This document shows, piece after piece, positions 62,333 through 64,000 of a DNA stretch of 64,000 nt. The stretch's first letter is position 1. Every line of letters begins with the position of its first letter. A model generated the notes under the pieces. The model was not told the origin of the DNA and ran no database searches. It was given only the letters and a program-made list of their open reading frames with translations. Origin of the DNA: Streptomyces sp. H27-C3 (GTDB taxonomy: Bacteria; Actinomycetota; Actinomycetes; Streptomycetales; Streptomycetaceae); assembly GCF_030063415.1 (NCBI RefSeq), contig NZ_JASITA010000001.1, forward strand, positions 124,001 to 188,000, written 5' to 3'. The position numbers were made by a program, and so were the translations under genes.

Positions 62333-62524
62333 TCACTCGGGGAAGTACTGGTCCTGCCCACCCGTCGAGCCTTCCTGCATGCTCTGATCCTGCAACCGCC
62401 GGGCCTTTTCCTGAAGCCTCTGACGGTCCTGCGGGTCGCTGGCACGCTCTGCGGCGTCACTCAGCTGCTTCGCCTTCTCGCGCATCTGCTGCGCTCGGCC
62501 ACGGGGTTCGTCTGCGACGCTCAT
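62333..62524 (-). CDS. DUF6381 small helical protein
   Basis: 63 aa from ATG 62524, with GGAG six bases upstream (upstream in-frame codons ignored). Highly charged and helical: AQQMREKAKQLSDAAERA, then RQRLQEKARRLQDQS, ending EGSTGGQDQYFPE. Such proteins are abundant in streptomycetes; function unknown. A long hairpin follows. Confidence 0.8.
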   Translation of the reverse strand: MSVADEPRGRAQQMREKAKQLSDAAERASDPQDRQRLQEKARRLQDQSMQEGSTGGQDQYFPE

Positions 62525-62609
62525 GGTCACTCCTCTGACGCTGGGGAGAGTGGGCCCCACCAGCGAACCAGGGCTCAGCCGTCCCTGCACGTCGAACGAC
62601 TACGGTCCG

Positions 62610-63113
62610 TCACCGGGCACCCGGCGTGTCGAACAGACGGTTCGCGGGGCGCGGCAGAGCGTAGTGCTCGCGCAGGGTGGCCCCGGTGTACTCGGTTCGG
62701 AACAGGCCGCGCCCCTGGAGGATCGGAACGACCCGGTCCACGAAGACGTCCAGGCCCGAGGGGAGCACGGCGGGCATGATGTTGAAGCCATCCGCGGCCC
62801 CGCTGTCGTACCAGAACTCGATCGTGTCGGCCACCTGCTCCGCCGTACCGGCGAAGGTCCGGTGGCCGCGCCCACCGCCGAGCCTGCCGATGAGCTGTCG
62901 TACGGTCAGCCGCTCGCGTCTGGCCAGCTCGACGATCAGGGTGTAGCGGCTCTTCGCCCCCTGGATCTCGTCCCCGATGGGAATGTCCAGAGGCAGTTCC
63001 TCGTCGAGACGCAGAGCCTCGGGCTCGATCTTCAGCTGCTTGGCCAGCTGCCGTCTGGCGTACTCCGGGACGAAGAGACGCTCCAGCTCGGCGTCCTGTT
63101 CCAGCGCCTGCGG
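62610..63113 (-). pseudogene. C-terminal fragment of NtaA/DmoA-type FMN monooxygenase
   Basis: The frame ending at TGA 62612-62610 reads LEQDAELERLFVPEYARRQLAK..., FAGTAEQVADTIEFWYDSGAADGFNIMP and FVDRVVPILQGRGLFRTEYTG, the C-terminal third of luciferase-like nitrilotriacetate/sulfone monooxygenases. The N-terminal two thirds are missing. At about 63113 similarity changes to the ROK fragment in a different frame. Confidence 0.7.
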
Positions 63114-63269
63114 GCGACCGGGCCGTGATCGAGGATCGCGCCGAGTACGACCCCGGTGGCCGAGGTGCGGAGGGCCGCCGGCGCGGTGGCCGGTATGTCC
63201 GAGCTGCGTGCGGGGCGGATGCGGCGGGCGGGATCGGCGTGGCGGACGGGCGCAGGAAGACTCTTCACA
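63114..63269 (-). pseudogene. N-terminal fragment of a ROK-family repressor
   Basis: From GTG 63269: about 50 residues with LRTSATGVVLGAILDHGPVAR, the start of the winged HTH of ROK repressors. It then runs out of frame into the monooxygenase fragment. The HTH recognition helix and sugar-kinase-like domain are lost. Confidence 0.5.
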
Positions 63270-63703
63270 GGCGTCTTCCAGATCCTCGGGTGTCGGCGGG
63301 CTGTGATATGTGCTCCTCGGCGGTGCGTCACGGCAGAATCGGCGCCGGCGCGGGCCCACGTCAGCCGGGAACGCCGGACGGGGGTCGCTGCGCATCGGTC
63401 AGGAGGCGGTCGCCGGCCGGGGGAACACCCGGGTGGCGTGCGCGCTCGGGCGCCGAATTCTCAGGCCCGGCAACACGCGGCGAAGCACACACGCTTGAGG
63501 TCGGCATGACCTCGAGCCGTCAGGTGTGCGGATCGCCGCATGGCGCGCAACGTAGCTGGAGCGCCGGAACCCGGTCAAACGCTTGCCCGCATCATGGTCA
63601 GTCTGCCCGCATCGTGAACAGCCGAACGCGCGCCGGGTGTTGCGCGGGCATTGCGGCCGTAGGGCGGGAATGTGGCGGCGGAAAGGTGACGGCGGGGCGG
63701 CGG
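63270..63703. other. Gap without recognisable genes
   Basis: 434 bp. I see no supported gene, promoter or clear hairpin; only the short repeat gcccgcatcRtg twice near 63600. Confidence 0.5.
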
Positions 63704-64000
63704 TCAGCTCCGCCGGGCCACCACCAGTCGGCAGTTGGGGCTGCCGTCGGGGCGACGGCCGAATTCCTCCAGGGGCAGCAGCTCCACCGTGAAACCGGCC
63801 CGGAGGAGGTCCTCCCGTACGCCCCGAAGCGGGAAGGTCCGGTAGTACATGACGAACTTCGGCCGCCACAGCAGGTTGCGCACCCGCATCACGGCGTCGA
63901 AGCCGAGCAGCGTCCAGTACAGCGGGGTGTCCAGGGGCGGGGGCGCGCCGATGGGGAAGGCGAACATGCCGCCGGGCCGCAGCGCCCGGTGCACCTCGGC
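63704..64000 (-). CDS. SAM-dependent methyltransferase, C-terminal part (partial)
   Basis: The last 98 codons of a gene that starts right of the window. AEVHRALRPGGMFAFPIGAPPP is the usual post-motif III of class I methyltransferases, followed by strands and helices with RTFPLRGVREDLLRAGFTVELLPLEE. Substrate unknown. Confidence 0.75.
   Translation of the reverse strand, partial: AEVHRALRPGGMFAFPIGAPPPLDTPLYWTLLGFDAVMRVRNLLWRPKFVMYYRTFPLRGVREDLLRAGFTVELLPLEEFGRRPDGSPNCRLVVARRS

Noticed and set aside
62108..62779. Plus-strand open frame of 223 codons
   Set aside because: Starts in the kinase-like remnant, then crosses the DUF6381 gene and monooxygenase fragment antisense; not a single gene.

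Overview
The DNA is very GC-rich with near-total G/C at third codon positions, GTG starts, GGAG-type ribosome binding sites and many genes overlapping as ATGA/GTGA. Family content (Tat-exported hydrolases, LAL regulators, DUF5709, DUF6381, ImmA/IrrE, MAB_1171c) points to a Streptomyces or close relative, outside the conserved core, with several gene remnants towards the right end.

Region 1 (1-26470) is one edge of a macrolide polyketide cluster, probably polyene type. A giant type I PKS gene runs leftward off the window. It holds a loading module with a vestigial ketosynthase, module 1 (KS-AT-KR-ACP, methylmalonyl-type AT), module 2 (KS-AT-DH-KR-ACP, malonyl-type AT) and the start of module 3. 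Upstream, in the same orientation, lie a cholesterol-oxidase-like flavoenzyme, a 3Fe-4S ferredoxin and a P450 (the tailoring set of natamycin- and filipin-type clusters). Then comes an operon of three large LAL/LuxR activators. A divergent Sfp-type phosphopantetheinyl transferase closes the cluster. Together these genes make, activate, oxidise and regulate one polyketide.

Region 2 (26471-49900) looks like ordinary chromosome. It begins with a truncated penicillin-acylase-type remnant that may mark the cluster border. It then has a choline/betaine-type operon (aldehyde dehydrogenase, APC permease, GMC oxidoreductase), a nitronate monooxygenase/acyl-CoA ligase pair, a beta-lactamase-fold hydrolase, a small protein with serine at every third residue, a CopD remnant, a phytoene-desaturase-like oxidoreductase, a Ser/Thr kinase with TPR repeats next to an MpaB-type oxygenase, a glutaminase-STAS fusion, an acyl-CoA dehydrogenase, a MerR/B12-type regulator, a CBS protein, DUF5709, a frameshifted type-B L31 and its coupled GlxA-type regulator.

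Region 3 (49910-59594) carries an MFS exporter, a 1255-residue HTH-nSTAND-WD40 protein with 14 blades, a frameshifted secreted protein, and a tight XRE / ImmA-IrrE / MAB_1171c membrane protein / P450 operon. The last is the best candidate for an undescribed system.

Region 4 (59600-64000) is dominated by gene debris: an IS6-type transposase fragment, a decayed 2Fe-2S oxidoreductase subunit, a sensor-kinase-like remnant and a ROK/luciferase-like chimera. Intact genes here are a succinate-semialdehyde dehydrogenase, DUF6381 and a partial methyltransferase. No tRNA, rRNA or CRISPR array was seen. All function assignments come from reading motifs and translations; no database search was run.
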